This document shows, piece by piece, positions 37,592 to 51,075 of a stretch of 64,000 nucleotides of DNA. Source of the DNA: Dillenia suffruticosa (Eukaryota > Streptophyta > Magnoliopsida > Dilleniales > Dilleniaceae). The position numbers were made by a program, and so were the translations under genes. The stretch covers positions 2,451,001-2,515,000 of the forward strand of contig JAVTVX010000017.1 of assembly GCA_033439265.1 (NCBI GenBank), written 5' to 3'. The notes below the pieces were generated by a model. That model did no database searches. It was not told the origin of the DNA and saw only the letters and a list, made by a program, of their open reading frames with translations. The number at the start of each line of letters is the position of its first letter. Positions within the stretch are counted from its first letter, which is position 1.

Positions 37592-39151
37592 ATGGCGGCC
37601 GGCGGAGTTTCCGAATCTGAAACCCAAGTCAACGGCGCCGACGGCACCGGTGGTGGTTCAGTCCGGATCCACAACACTCGGAGACTTCCGGATTTTCTTC
37701 AGAGTGTGAATCTAAAGTACGTGAAATTAGGCTATCACTACCTGATCTCAAATCTCCTCACTCTCTGTCTCGTCCCTCTCATGATCGTCATCCTAATCGA
37801 AGCCTCCCAAACTGAACCCGAAGAAATCAAGCAACTATGGCTCCACCTTCAATACAATCTGGTCAGCGTTATCATCTGCTCCGCTTTCCTCGTATTCGGT
37901 TCCACCGTCTACGTCATGACCCGACCCAACCCGATTTACTTAGTCGACTTCTCTTGCTACCGACCCCCCGACAAGCTTCGCGTTCGGTTCCACCAGTTCA
38001 TGGAACATTCTCGACTCACCGGTGACTTCGACGATTCCTCCCTCGAATTCCAACGTAAGATTTTAGAGCGGTCGGGTCTTGGGGAGGAAACCTACGTGCC
38101 GGAGGCGATGCATTATCTGCCGCCTAGAACCTCGATGGCGGCCGCCCGACAAGAAGCCGAGGAGGTGATGTTTGGTGCTTTGGATAATTTGTTTGCTAAT
38201 ACCTCGATTAAGCCGAAAGATATTGGGATTTTAGTGGTCAATTGTAGTTTGTTTAATCCGACACCATCGCTGTCTGCCATGATTGTGAATAAGTATAAAT
38301 TAAGGGGGAATATAATTAGTTTTAATTTGGGTGGGATGGGTTGCAGTGCTGGTGTTATTGCTGTTGATTTGGCTAAGGATTTGTTGCAAGTTCATAGGAA
38401 TACATATGCCGTTGTTGTCAGTACTGAGAACATTACCCAGAACTGGTATTTTGGTAATAAGAAGTCTATGTTAATTCCCAATTGTTTGTTTCGGGTTGGG
38501 GGTGCTGCTGTTTTGCTCTCCAATAAGTCTAAGGATAGGAGGAGGGCTAAGTATAGACTTGTTCATGTCGTGAGGACTCATCGTGGGGCCGATGATAAAG
38601 CATTTAGATGCGTTTACCAGGAGCAGGACGATGCCGGGAAAACTGGGGTTTCCTTGTCTAAGGATTTGATGGCAATTGCTGGAGGTGCATTGAAGACTAA
38701 TATCACTACATTGGGACCTCTTGTTCTTCCGATTAGTGAACAGCTTCTTTTCTTCGCTACCCTGTTGCTTAAGAAGCTGTTTAAAAAGAATGTGAAGCCG
38801 TATATTCCTGATTTCAAGTTGGCTTTTGATCATTTCTGTATACATGCCGGTGGCAGAGCTGTGATTGATGAGCTAGAGAAGAACTTGCAGTTGCAGCCAA
38901 TTCATGTGGAGGCGTCTAGGATGACCCTTCATAGGTTTGGGAATACCTCGTCTAGCTCTATTTGGTATGAGCTGGCCTATACGGAGGCAAAGGGTAGGAT
39001 GCGTAGAGGAAACCGTGTGTGGCAGATTGCTTTTGGAAGCGGTTTCAAGTGTAATAGTGCAGTGTGGGAGGCGCTCAGGAACGTAAAGCCATCGCATAAT
39101 GGTCCATGGGAAGACTGCATTGACAGGTATCCAGTAAAAGTAGTTTCCTAG
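37592..39151 (+). CDS. 3-ketoacyl-CoA synthase (fatty acid elongase condensing enzyme)
   Basis: Condenses malonyl-CoA with a long-chain acyl-CoA in the first step of very-long-chain fatty acid elongation in the ER, supplying waxes, suberin and sphingolipids. It is intronless, 519 residues. Two N-terminal membrane segments (about 50-70 and 92-112) precede the FAE1/CUT1-type condensing domain. The catalytic Cys lies in [17 protein letters not shown] (about residue 251), His in [14 protein letters not shown] (about 418) and Asn in [15 protein letters not shown] (about 451). The hallmark [12 protein letters not shown] is present. ATG 37592 is chosen as the start because the frame further upstream begins only at a GTG (37541). 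The N terminus and absence of introns are most like the KCS4/KCS9/KCS11 group; I would not assign the exact paralogue. Confidence 0.96.
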   Translation: MAAGGVSESETQVNGADGTGGGSVRIHNTRRLPDFLQSVNLKYVKLGYHYLISNLLTLCLVPLMIVILIEASQTEPEEIKQLWLHLQYNLVSVIICSAFLVFGSTVYVMTRPNPIYLVDFSCYRPPDKLRVRFHQFMEHSRLTGDFDDSSLEFQRKILERSGLGEETYVPEAMHYLPPRTSMAAARQEAEEVMFGALDNLFANTSIKPKDIGILVVNCSLFNPTPSLSAMIVNKYKLRGNIISFNLGGMGCSAGVIAVDLAKDLLQVHRNTYAVVVSTENITQNWYFGNKKSMLIPNCLFRVGGAAVLLSNKSKDRRRAKYRLVHVVRTHRGADDKAFRCVYQEQDDAGKTGVSLSKDLMAIAGGALKTNITTLGPLVLPISEQLLFFATLLLKKLFKKNVKPYIPDFKLAFDHFCIHAGGRAVIDELEKNLQLQPIHVEASRMTLHRFGNTSSSSIWYELAYTEAKGRMRRGNRVWQIAFGSGFKCNSAVWEALRNVKPSHNGPWEDCIDRYPVKVVS

Positions 39152-42100
39152 TACACTTAGCAACATTTCTGCAGTAAGGGTATTGCTCCTTGGTAGCATA
39201 GCCATTAGCCATGCTGCCCATTTTATTTTATCCTGTATTTCTTGCAGTCTATTGGTGTTCGATTCAATCATGAAAATCTCCATAATGCAGTGGTGTCATA
39301 CTTTTTGCTTCTTATTCATATTGTCCCACTCTTGCCAGAGTATTTTGATCTTTTGACTTAGTTTGTACCCTTAGCATAATGGTCTGGTTTTTCAAATTGC
39401 ATCTGTTATTTAATGTATTTCTACTAGTGTAACTCTGACTCCTGTTTAACATGATATTAGCAATGTTTAATGTTTCCTTCAATTTTACCTTTATCTGTTC
39501 TTTTCCTAGTTGGACATGGACATGGATATAAGTGTGCTCTCCATGACATTACATCCAAGAAAGATTAGGGTCAAAATTTTGATGCTCTTGGACTTTGCTC
39601 GAGGGCATACCAGTTTTTAGCACTATGGATTTTACAGGAATAAAGTTGTGAATTCTTTTTTTTTTTTTTTTGGTTGTAAAGTTGTGAATATTCTCTTCCA
39701 GAAAGAGAGAAAAAAAATCAAAAAAATCCTATAAATGTGCTTCGTCCTGCACTCACTAGTTTTAAGTGTGCGCATGCGAATAAGACACATGAAGATGGGG
39801 ACCTGCAGTGACGCTGGCTGGTGGCTTAAATTCTTTAATGACTTTGTACTTTGTAGACTTCTCTCAATCAGTTCCAGAATCATGGTGATTTATGGTGGTT
39901 CAAGATTCAAAGTGTTTAGGTACAAGTTGAAGGGAGAAGTTGGCATGATTTGGTATTAATAAAAAACCTACTCGATCATTAATGATGCTGTGTTGGGTCA
40001 GACACGCCTTTCTCAGGCATCTCCCGTTCCACCTCTTCTAGAAACATAAATGAATGCGTGAGAAGAGGATAGGGAGACAAACAACATTTATGTCTCTTCT
40101 TTTTTTTTTATTGGTCAAGGCATATATGCCTCTTCAGGATGCCAGTTTATGCTCCTTGCCAGCCTCAACCAGAGTACTTTCGTTGAAAGCGGTAAAGCCT
40201 CGTTTGGATTGCTGGAATCGGAATCATTCTGGTCCATAACAATCCTAAAGGGTTTGGGAATTCCGAGTGGGCATCAGAATGGGCATTTTTGGGGTATTAC
40301 ATAATGCTGTCGTGGGTTTCACGCAACCCAGGTGAATACGTGGAGATTAAGGGAGAAGGAAGGAAAGTCAAGGAGGAATAGAAAAATAAATAATCAAAAA
40401 TATCAAAAAAAAGGCAAAAACCAAGACCATGTAGTAAATATCATGATGGGTCTTTTTTTTTTTTTGGCAAATTTGAATTTCTTCTATAAGAAATTGTTGA
40501 TCTATTAGTTTATATGTAATTTTTTTTTTTTTAATTTTTTACTAACCAAGAATAAAAAAATGGTAAGTAATAAAAAACAATTTCCAAATTAATTTTATAG
40601 TTTAAAACTCATTGTAGTTAAGCTTAATCTAATATAATTTTAAAGGTAGGATGCATGATAAAAAATAATTTAAAAAAATCAAAAGAAGAAAAAGGAAAAA
40701 CCAAAATCATGATTTGGAATATAATTTTATAGTTTAATCTGTTTGTGTACCTGCAACGGCACTTGCCATATCTCAGCCATTGTGTCACCATCTTTGTGTG
40801 CTGGACAGGCTTGCGTGCTCATCCATGTTACAGGCTTCCCTACTTTGACCGAAGAGATTCGGTGGCATTATTTTTTGATTTTTCTTTTTATAATTTAATT
40901 CAGTTTAAATTTGACTTCCAGGACAAAACTTTTATCATATGTATATATAAAATATTTAAAATTTGAGATTTTATTTAAATAGTAAGAATGCCTATGTTCA
41001 TGTATTATTGGACTCTTCGTTTTTCTATAGTATTCCAAGAATTGTCGCGCATGACGATGGACCGGAGATTTCTGTCATCTTCCGCCAAACCTTTTCTATC
41101 CTTTTGCTAGAATTGAGAAGATCAAAAATAATAAAATAATAGCAAAAGGACACCCCGAATGTCGTTCCACGTTGGTTATTAAAATGCGCAGTCGACAGAA
41201 AGTGTGGCATCTTCGTTTTCTTTGAGCTTTGAGAAGGATGGGACGGAGATCTGATAAATATTTTTATTACAAAAAATAATTACAAATTTAAAATTTTTAA
41301 TTACAGAATCTTAAACTTTTCATTTTTTATTTATTCAAAAAATATTATAAATAAAATAAATATAATTAAGATCCCTTTCTTATAGGCCCTTCCCTTGGTC
41401 TGTCTTGATTTTTCAAGGGTGTATCCGAACGTGAAAAAATAAAATGAAAATTTAAGATTTCCTCCTTATAATTTCTAAAAGTCAAACCTTGAATCTTCCA
41501 TAACAAGAGATGCAGTTCCCATTCATGGATGTGAGATTGAGATAAATAACTCGTTCAAATTTAAAAAATGGGAATGACATGAAATTTCATGGGTAAGTTT
41601 TGTTGGTACCACAAGGCAAAAATTTTAAATCAGAGGGACGGGAAATGGCAACCAAGAAATAATCAAATCGGATATTATATTTGGATATTTGACCTTAAGA
41701 ACCCCATGCTTTTGCCTTTGACCCGAAGCCCATCAACTATTTTCTTTGTCGTTTACCAGGGTTTAAATCGACAATACGTAGACACCATTCTCTCTCCCTC
41801 TCTCTCTCTGGTCAAGACCAAGAGTCAATAATGTGTGCCCCCACCCGCCTTCCCCCTGTTTTCTGGTCGTAAGAATGATTAGTTGATGACATCGGAAACT
41901 GCAATTATAAGGTTTGGAGTATCCCACTCCGATTCCAATCCAATCAAACTCAGCACTTGCTTTTCTAAATATTGAAATGAACCTAATCGTCAATACCTTC
42001 TTCATTTCCACGTTTTGCTTTGACCCGGTGCCATTGACTAATCTTAGGTTTCCAGAATCAGGAGAAAAAAAGACAAATTGCTAAAAAGAATTACATTGTA

Positions 42101-42332
42101 AAAAGATAAAAATAAAATAAACCCAAAATCTTAAATTAAAAAAATTAAAAATTTGACAACGGCAACAGAACAAATCGTCGCACATAAAATACAACAGACT
42201 CGCAGGCGGATTTTTATACATGCCAAGGAAGACGGGTGACCGCCGAAGATCAAAAGAATCACACAATGTATGGGACATGCTCCGCTCACAAAATGGCATT
42301 TTGAAGAAGAATTCGGATTCCTCTCACTGTTG
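39152..42332. other. Intergenic between convergent KCS and transporter genes
   Basis: This holds the 3' UTRs of both flanking genes and AT-rich sequence between them, with poly(T) near 39657-39671 and 40516-40531. The short open frames have no recognisable motif. No RNA gene or element with clear ends was found. Confidence 0.6.
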
Positions 42333-42482
42333 CTATCTGAAGGAAAACTGAATTTCCTCGAGAGTTCTTCCCTTCGTCTCTGGGACCCAAATGCTTACAA
42401 ACACCACCGTGAAGGCGCACACAACCATGTAAATGGCGAATGTTCCTGTTTAAAGCAGAGACAATCCCCCATTTTAGTTTCA

Positions 42483-42515
<33 letters not shown>

Positions 42516-45500
42516 GAGAGGGAGGGAGAGAGAGACACCTGCACTGCTCCATTGCAAGAGAAGATTCGCTGTCATTGTTACCACCCAAGCACAGAACCAG
42601 TTGGCTAGTGTGGCAACACTTCCAGCAAGACCCTTGATATTGATCGGAAGAATCTGCAATATCAAATAGAACACCTTTTCATGCATAAGCCCAACTGGTT
42701 TCAAGGATTCAGAAAAGGCTTTCTTTTATATGCAGAAGATTGATTTCCAATCGATGAGGACATTGTGCTAGAAAAAGGAGATTGAAACTGTATTGTTTGA
42801 ATGGCTCTGAGATAATTGAGAAAATTGCTACAACAAAATAGAGAACTTCGTTGGATGAAAACTGGTAAATGTACTCTAAATTAATAGGCTTTGTGGACTC
42901 CAAAATCAGAAAGTGGAAACGAACAAAATATTGAAGGCATGGTAAAACTCGAAAATGTGTGCTGTCTGTCCCAGCCACAGAAGACAAGATGAAAACAATA
43001 TCAGAACGGTGCCTTGCAAGTCCAAACACAAAGAGACCCAAGAAAGAAATCTGCAGTCTTTCTTCCTATGTTGTTAAGCATCTATGAAAGAATGGACTAA
43101 CCACAAAAATTGATTGGACAATTGCCTCATATGGTGCAGACTTGTGAAAAATAGAGACTTAACAGCTTCGAAATAGTTCACCGAAAATGCCATAAATTAA
43201 TGAATTATGTACCTCAGACATTATGATCCATGGAATGGCACCAATCCCCAAGGAGAATGCAACCACCATGAGCTGAAAGAAATAATTGGTTAAATCAACC
43301 ACAGAAACAGTACTAAAATTTTACCTAGAATCAACTCATTATTAGGTTAGCCATAAGTACAGACATACCACAACCCCGACCACCGCAGCTATAGACAATG
43401 CATCATAAAAGCTGGAGTCATCAGATATGAAGCCCTGAGTTTCACAGAAAAGAAATCAATCTCAGAGAACCATAGAAAATAAATTTATGCGATAATGTTG
43501 TTGAGTAGAAAGTACTGCGTTATCACCTTACAGAAGAAAGAGACTGCAACGATTAAAAGGCTGACACTCATTCCAGCAGAGGATATCTACAACAAGAAAT
43601 GAAAGTTTTTTCTTCCTTCTCTCAGTTCCATTAGATAATGACGTACTAAATAAATTAAGACCACTTCCATTGTACTCACTATAAGTAGAAGACGCCGGCC
43701 AGCTTTGTCCACCAACCATGTGGTAACAGCAGTGGCAATGACCTGATGTCATTTATCATTGTGTAGATAGGTTGAGAGATATAAAAAATGCTTCCTCTAA
43801 ATTGGAATGAAACTGATTGTAAGAAATAATCACAGGCAGTACCTGAACAGCACCAAGTCCACAAGTAGCAACATTACTTGATGTGACTCCTGTTGAGTTC
43901 AAGGACGAAAAATTACGAGGTGACTGATTACATCAGGAGGCTCAAATTTCTTCTGGACATATAATCTACAGGATATGATGTACTCGTCTACGGTATGATA
44001 CTGGCTGAGCTATGAAGTGCCGACACAAATAAGGAACCCAAGACATGACAAGACACAAACATGACACAATAGAGTTAACAAAAATTTATGCTTAGACATG
44101 ACATGACCATGTGGTCATTTTCAGAAGTTAAGATGCAACATGGCAGCTGACATAAAGACAATGGTAAAAAAACAATGTTTCTTGCCAAGTTTAGCCATAG
44201 CCCCGTCTAATTTAGTTGAATGTGAAAAATCTAACATGTTCTTGATTTATTTATTTATTTGCTGGGCAATGCTAACCAATGTCAGACATAGTCACACTCA
44301 CAAGTTTCAGAGCATTAAAATGTCACAAAGCAAAAAGGAGTAAGAACATATCCAGTTTCGACTTACCAGCACTTTGAAAAATTGTACTAGAATAGAAGAG
44401 AACGGCATTTATTCCAGAAAGTTGTTGCAGAACAAGCAACCCAATTCCTATCTGCAGAACATCAGTGAGCAATAAACAGTTGAGCCTGAAGACCACTACA
44501 CCTCATGGAGATCACATTATAAAATAAGCCAGACACAAGAGAAAATTTCTAATACCATTAGAGGCAACCAATACTTTCGTTGTTTGAGTTCTGCAAACCG
44601 GATTGCAGTTCTTCGGCTAGTTGATGCAACAGATCTCTGCAAATGCAATTTTGTATGGATTTTATTCTCTTATTCTTAATTTTTTGTCGATACACTACTG
44701 CAAAGAGTAGAGTCATATATACAATTAAGCACATTATTTAGGAGTTGGTAGCACGAGAATAGTGGTAAATGAGTGAACCACTTGGCTTATAGAATCATTT
44801 AAAATAATACATGTAAACAGAAATGTAACTAATATTATCACCTTAATATCGTTTACTTCAGCCGATATGTCAGTATCAAAACCCCGTAGAACTTGCAAAG
44901 AAACTTCAAAATCCTCTGTCATACCCATCTTTGCCTGGATATCATCAAAGAAGAGGAAGGGATAGGGGTTTGGTCAAAAAGTATGTCACAAATAGGAAAA
45001 TCAGATGGTTTTTCCACATTGGAAAGTGAAGCCTACCAGCCACCGAGGAGATTCTGGAATGAAAAACAGCCCAGGTATCAAGATTGTACATGGCAATATG
45101 CCTGCAATGCAACAGAACAAGTAAGTCACTACGTAACATTAACCCTGATACTGAATATTAAAAAAATTCGACAAAACCTCTTCCAAGTCCCTCTGATCAC
45201 ATTGTGAGAGTTCAATATTCAGATCAAAAGCGTAAGCAAATTATTCAAAAGATAACTGTCTACAAATTTGTATGAGATAAATAAGGATTGTGTTTCGACA
45301 AGGCAATCTGCACAAGACATAGAAAGAGATGCCCAAAAACTAGAGCTCCATTAGAAGACCAACAAGAACTAAATAGTCAACATTCAAGCCAAAGATCGCT
45401 CAAAAACCTCCCAAAACATGCTACTAGGATAAACTGCTCAGGTACATGACTCCCAAAACATGCGCGCTCCATTTTATACTACAATAACTTAGTGATATGT

Positions 45501-47091
45501 CCAGACAAGTAGAGCACAACCTTTACTACGCTGTTTTACCAAGAAATTCAAATTCATAGAACCTTGTTAGTCATGCTGCATTCTCTACTTCACTACTCAA
45601 CCCTCTGCTGTACTGACATAAACCATTTGCACCACCCAAAACAATAAACTTTAAACCATAGTTCGACAAAATCATACAAAGAGTTACAGTCCTTGGAATT
45701 CCGAGTATGTCGCAATTACATCCTAAAATAATCATCTGATAGGAAATTCCGGACATTCATTGCTTGACTCTCACCAAGCGAACCATTAGAAAGGTCAATA
45801 TGGAAAAGAAATTACCTAAAACTGCAAGTATTCTCCAACTAACAAAGAGACCCAGCAAATAAGCCAACATTATTCCAATCGTTACAGAGAGCTACACAAG
45901 AACCAAAGTTCATTCAGATGGGACGTGATCAAGTTGCAGGTAAACGCATTCAGATAGATAACCACATTAGCCCAGCCAAAGAAAAAAATTAAAAAATAAA
46001 AACCACCATTAGCCTTGACGAAGAAATAAGAAAACCCCAATAAAGCACACCAACCTGATTCACCGAACCCAAAGCCCCCCTCAAATTTTGAGGCGCTATC
46101 TCTGCAATGTACACAGGAACCTACAAAAACCAGAAACAGAAGCCAATATCTAGGAATTTCTCCAACAGATAACTCCAGATAGCAGCAAACAAAACCCAAA
46201 ACCTAAACAGTTACCGTGTATGAAATAATTCCCACACCAAATCCTTCCAACAACCTTCCCATGTAAAGAAATGAGTAATCCTATTAAATGTACACAAGAT
46301 TTTCGATCAACACTAAACACCCATACTAGCATTTATTGGAGTCTTATCTGGCAACAAAGAGAAACTTACTTTGGCAAAAGAGATAGTTAGCCATCCAATA
46401 ATATTGGGGATTGCAGCAATCATCAAAGACTGCAAAAATGAAAAACAAGATAACAGAAAACTTACAATCAAAATTAACATAAACATATATCCATTCTTTT
46501 ATAGCAAAATAAATAAATAACATAAACAATCTCACTGGCTGAACAAGAACGACAACAAGGATTAACGAAGCAGATTACCCCTTTACGCCCAATGTATTCA
46601 GCAATTTGACCACTAGCTATTGCCCCAACCATTGCACCCACGTTGGATAGAGACCCAAATAAAGAGAACTGAAGAAAAGCACACTCAATTAGAAACCTAA
46701 TTGAAAACAAACAAATGTCCAAGCACTAAATAGATAAGAAAAGCATACCTCAGAGGTCGATAGATTGAGATCGCTGGTTATTGCCGATTGGGTTGGGGAT
46801 GAATACCCTGACTGAGTCAAATTTCAGGAAGTGAAAAGAGAAGTAGCGAAAGAGATACTAATGGGGAGAAAAATAACGATGAAGAAATTGAGGGCTTACA
46901 GTGAAGCCGAACTGGATTGGACCCAGAGCGACTATAAGAACACAAGCGATTACAGAGACTGAATTGTCTCTGATGACCTGTGAGGATCCCATCATGCTCG
47001 ATTGTCTCGAACCCATTCGATACCAACTTCCAGTGTGTAAAAAAGGTTTTCGTAGATCCCGCGCATCTTCGGTGTCCTCCCTGAAACTCAT
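42333..47091 (-). CDS. ERD6-like monosaccharide transporter (ERDL6 type, tonoplast)
   Basis: An MFS sugar/H+ symporter; by family knowledge ERDL6 exports glucose from the vacuole. Eighteen exons on the minus strand, all in phase: 47091-46900, 46811-46749, 46668-46579, 46429-46370, 46280-46215, 46120-46055, 45891-45816, 45101-45037, 44934-44842, 44636-44556, 44451-44367, 43889-43843, 43742-43680, 43586-43527, 43434-43369, 43272-43213, 42653-42539 and 42445-42333. The product is 486 residues (Arabidopsis ERDL6 is 487). The N terminus [20 protein letters not shown] matches ERDL6. Sugar-transporter signatures are [34 protein letters not shown] and WVPETKGRT. There are twelve membrane segments, no truncation and all GT-AG introns. 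The last intron is almost entirely CT repeat. Confidence 0.96.
42482..42535. repeat. (GA)n tract filling the last intron of the transporter gene
   Basis: On the coding strand this is a CT run starting directly after the GT donor of the last intron (42538-42446, 93 nt). More than half of the intron is repeat. The rest carries an A-rich ACTAAAA stretch that could serve as branch site, and the TTTAAACAG acceptor. Confidence 0.9.
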
Positions 47092-47684
47092 CTTCTCTCT
47101 CTATCTCACTCTCTCCACAGCTCTAGTTATATATATAGCAAGAGTTTTCTTATTATTTTTCTCTGTCTATATCTGGAATTATGAATAAGGGAACAAAGAG
47201 AGCTGAAAGCTGATCAAAAGCTCAATTGCTTTCTATATGATGGCTGAAATGCCACGGAGTGAGGGAGAGAGAGACAGAGAGACCGGCGAAGAAATGATTT
47301 TGATGAGCGATGACTGATGAGATCGAACGGTAGATGATGGCAGAGAGATATTTTAGTAAGGACCGAGAAACGTTCAGAGGGACATGCGGTTGACGTGTCA
47401 TAGACCACCTTGTAACGTCGCTAGCTGAGCTGTCCCAAAATTTTTGTGATTTTTTAAAAATTTTAATTTCAAGTGCAAGTTTTGGTGCACTGACGCTTCA
47501 ATCTCTTTCTATACAATCACCCAGTAATAAAGCGCCACATGGCAGTTAAGAACTAAAATTTTTGCGAATGTGGCATGCTGATTGAGTTACGGCTCGCCGG
47601 AGACCGGAAGTCGTTTGTGGAAATTTTGAATCTGTAGCGCCGTGCGCGTGCCGTGCCACTTCACACTTCACTCGAAGACACTTA
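47092..47684. promoter_or_regulatory. Leader and promoter region of the transporter gene
   Basis: Upstream sequence of the minus-strand gene with GA/CT-rich leader stretches (47096-47114 and 47263-47282). TATATATA at about 47129-47137 could be the TATA box read from the minus strand, but it lies only about 40 bases before the ATG and would leave almost no leader, so I do not assign it firmly. Confidence 0.4.
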
Positions 47685-48021
47685 GGGGCGTTTGGTCTGA
47701 AAATGGGGATAGGAATCGGAATTATATCTTTAGCTTCGGAAAGGACAGAATTATGATTTAGTATACTAAAATGGATATTATTAGTATTATCATAACTAAT
47801 ACTTGATTGACTATTTTTGAGAGTAAGAATTAATAATTTTTTAATTTTATCCATATTTAAATATACTATGAAAATTATAAATAATTTAAATTAAACTATT
47901 TTAAAATATTATATGAAATTAATTTTACTTAAAAAATAAATATTATATGAGTTTATCAAGTCAACTTTACATAATTTTCAAAAAAAAAAAAACTTAATAA
48001 TGAAAATTTTATATTTTTTCA

Positions 48022-48052
<31 letters not shown>

Positions 48053-48483
48053 GAAGTTTTAAACTCAAAATTTTAGAAAATGAAATGAAACTTTGCATTA
48101 AAATGTATTTTGTAAAATTAATCATGATTTTATTTATTAAAATTTGAAATTTAACTTTATAAAATTTTGAATTGATAAATTTTAAAAAAATAGTCTAAAA
48201 GTATTATCCAATCAGATTTTAGGTAATTTTTTTCATAATGTGAAAAAACAATGAAGTGTAAGTGTAAGAGAGTAATAAGTAATTTTGGGCATGTGTAAGG
48301 TAAATAGTTATTTGAGAATGCGATGTGGGTTTCCGATAAAATCCATCAATTTGTTTGGATTTTGTAAATTTCTAGATTTTTATGTATGAATTCAAAATAT
48401 TCATTCTCATATTATTAACCCAAACATTATTTTTTGATTTCATTTCCATTTTTAATTCTTATATTCACTTACCAAACGTCTTC
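47685..48483. mobile_element. Tourist-like MITE (PIF/Harbinger type)
   Basis: About 799 bp, AT-rich, between GGGGCGTTTGGT at the left and ACCAAACGTCTTC at the right. These form short imperfect inverted repeats. TTA directly flanks both ends (47682-47684 and 48484-48486), the target duplication of this superfamily. It has no transposase frame. It contains a TA microsatellite at about 48027-48051. The ends are well marked but the inverted repeats are short, hence moderate confidence. Confidence 0.6.
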
Positions 48484-48486
48484 TTA

Positions 48487-49619
48487 CATTTCAACGTTGA
48501 AATATTAGTAAGAGAATCCTTGCTTGGCGTATCGAAAATGATAAATCATATATTTCATCACAAGTTCAAATCTTAAAAATAAAAAAATTTCAAAAAAATA
48601 ATTTTAAATCTGATTAATAATTATTCAAATCAAATTAATTCAAAATTTTAAATATCAATTTTCAAGTAAAAAAAGAAGAGAATCTAAAAAGATATAATCT
48701 AACCGATTAAAAGTTAAAAAATTGATAGAATTTTGATAATAAACTTAAATAGGTAATTCTAGAGTTCAAGAATTATTAGTTAAAATGTTTAGTGCCAAAT
48801 TTCAAATTTTTCCTTTGTGATACTGTTAGCTTACAACCCTAGTGAAGGACTATAGCGGCAATTATTGTGACATAAATCCCGCACGCAACAAACGCCCCCA
48901 CCACGTTTTCATAGAGAGGTGTGAGGGTTTACAGCTGTCGGCATATGAATCGGCTCATCTCTAATGGCAATGAATATGAAAGCAACAGGACAGCAAACTC
49001 GTGATGTATACCAAAACAATAAAATAATTTAATATAAGAAAAATTAAGAGAAAATATGAAACAGAAAAGTTTGGGATGGCTCTAGAGAAGTTTATTGGGT
49101 TTTCTATTTTTCATTTTTTAAATCTCATTATATATTTAAATTCATTTAAAAAATTTTTATTTTATTTTGTTAATCTGCACTTTAACATAAACTAAAAATG
49201 GGGGGAAAAAATGATGTGATGCTTAGCCAGAACAAAGCGAGTCATCTTTATCCAAAGCATCCTTATCTCGTAGAATACTTCCCTGAGTATCATTTCAGAG
49301 GTCTACAAGCTAATAATAGAGTAAGGAAATGGCTACTATCCAAATGCATAAAAACTGCGATCTGACCTTATTTATGAAAAAATGCGTTCGATTTAATATA
49401 AAAAAATATTAAATCTCTTAATTAAAAAATAAATTTAAATTAAAAAAATTGATAATAATTTTTAATTGAATATCATAATATATTTGACAATTTCTCCATT
49501 ATCATATGATTAACAAGATAAACCTTTAAAATAAAACCATGTAAAAGAGATTTGAGTAATTACTCTAAGATTAATCTCTTTGAAAGAGTGCCGTACCTAT
49601 ACCTGTAATTAGTCTAAGA
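48487..49619. other. AT-rich intergenic sequence
   Basis: No gene or bounded element seen. A tRNA-like ACAAGTTCAAATCT with a following A-rich stretch near 48560-48600 could be a decayed SINE end. Confidence 0.45.
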
Positions 49620-50290
49620 GCACAGAGTGCAGAGAGTAAAGAGGAGATGAAGGTTGAAGATAAGAGTAAGACGAAGATGATAGATGTAAAGAGTGAAGAA
49701 CAGATGCTATTGTAGAGGTCGAATCAAAGTGGAGACGACAGATGAAGACTAAAGTGAGTTCGTGAAGGGGAAAAGGGTTAAGGTTTGTGAGCTTGTGAAA
49801 GGAAAAAGTGAGTTCATGAAGACTGAAGATAGATTAGGGTTAAGGTTCATGAGTTTGTGAGGATTAGGGTTAGGTTAGAGGACACAATGGTCAAAATCTG
49901 ATGAGAGTGAGACTAAGATAAAGATTGAAGACCAGATACAAAGAAGATGCAAATGAAGACAAAGATCGAAGATCGAAATCAGATGAACACGAAGGGTTCG
50001 TGAAGATCGAAGGTCGAAGATGAGAGTCTAGGTCAGATGCAAACTTGCAGAGAGTGAATACTGAAGAGCAATTAGGGTAGAGAAGTTGAAGGTTGAAATC
50101 TGAGAGTGAGACAAAGGGTTCATGAACTTCATGAAGAGCAGACGATACGAAAACGAAGACGAACCATTCATGAAGAGCAGATGCAGAGACAAAGATGGAA
50201 GGTCAATGTCGAATATGAGAGTACAAGGAACTACGAAGATCGATATCGAAGGTTGAAGATGAAGAGCAGATTAGGGAAAATAGATTACGG
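49620..50290 (+). repeat. Purine-skewed GA-rich tract
   Basis: About 670 bp dominated by GAAGA, GATGA and GAAGATCGAAG words with few pyrimidine runs. A GATTAGGGTTA-type word recurs near 49833 and 49862. A 65-codon open frame at 50106-50303 follows from the skew and has no protein motif. It could be an old satellite or the interior of a non-autonomous transposon. Confidence 0.55.
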
Positions 50291-50539
50291 TTTGTCGGGT
50301 TGATTTTTAAATTGGGAAAGTGTTCTTTTCCTGACTTGATAATGATCGATTCGATCGACCATTAAGTACTAGCTACTAAACTAGTCACTGGTGTGGTGTA
50401 TTAGTTTTTTTTTTAACATCAAATTATAAAATGACTATAATGTCCTGCAATATTTAACTAAATCAATTATTTTTTGAAGGACGTTTTCGTACTTTCACAG
50501 CTATAGAAGGAAACCAAACCCTAATTCAAATTCAAATTC

Positions 50540-50790
50540 AGTTTGGATATTACTCGAAAATCGAATTCGAATTCGAATTCGGTTTTCGGTTCGAATTTGA
50601 ATTCGATTTTCGGTTCGAATTTCGAATGAAAAATCTCAATTCGAATGAAAAATCTCAATTCGAAACTCGATTCGAAAACCGAATTCGAAATTCGAAAATA
50701 TAATTCAAATTTATAAATTCGAATTCGATTGAATTAGATTCAGTCGAATATTCGAGTATAACAAAAAATTGCACACCCCTATAATGAACG
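50540..50790. repeat. Nested TTCGAA palindromic repeat
   Basis: A stretch built of TCGAATTCGAATTCGG and GGTTCGAATTTG words, then the same words in reverse order, so it can fold on itself. It ends at TTGCACACCCCTA near 50771-50783, which looks like the right end of a hAT element. I could not find a matching left end. Confidence 0.6.
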
Positions 50791-51075
50791 ACGGGCATGA
50801 TCATCGAACAATTTTACCCTCTTGTTGGTAGAGGGTCAAATGTATTACTTTCTCTGTTTTTTCTAAATAAAATATAAAGAAAAAGAACAATTGTAATAGA
50901 AAGAATTGATAATCAATTTATTAATTTTAATTAATCCATTTCAAACTAATTATTAAGTTCATTAAGAAATGAGCTTTTTTAATGTTTATTTTTAAAATTT
51001 AAATTTAAAAATTTGATTAAAAAAATTTAATATTTTTTTTATAAGGGTTGAACAAGGTATTGGTAGAACACCTGA

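Noticed and set aside
42286-42704. Repetitive Arg-Glu and Ser-Leu frames at the 3' end of the transporter gene
   Set aside because: They are readings of the GA/CT intron repeat plus shadows of the last two exons.
48560-48600. Possible third short SINE
   Set aside because: It has a B-box-like word and A-rich end, but no A-box or target repeat could be seen.
50106-50303. 65-codon frame in the GA-rich tract
   Set aside because: The Arg/Glu/Lys-rich composition follows from purine skew; there is no motif and no splice context.
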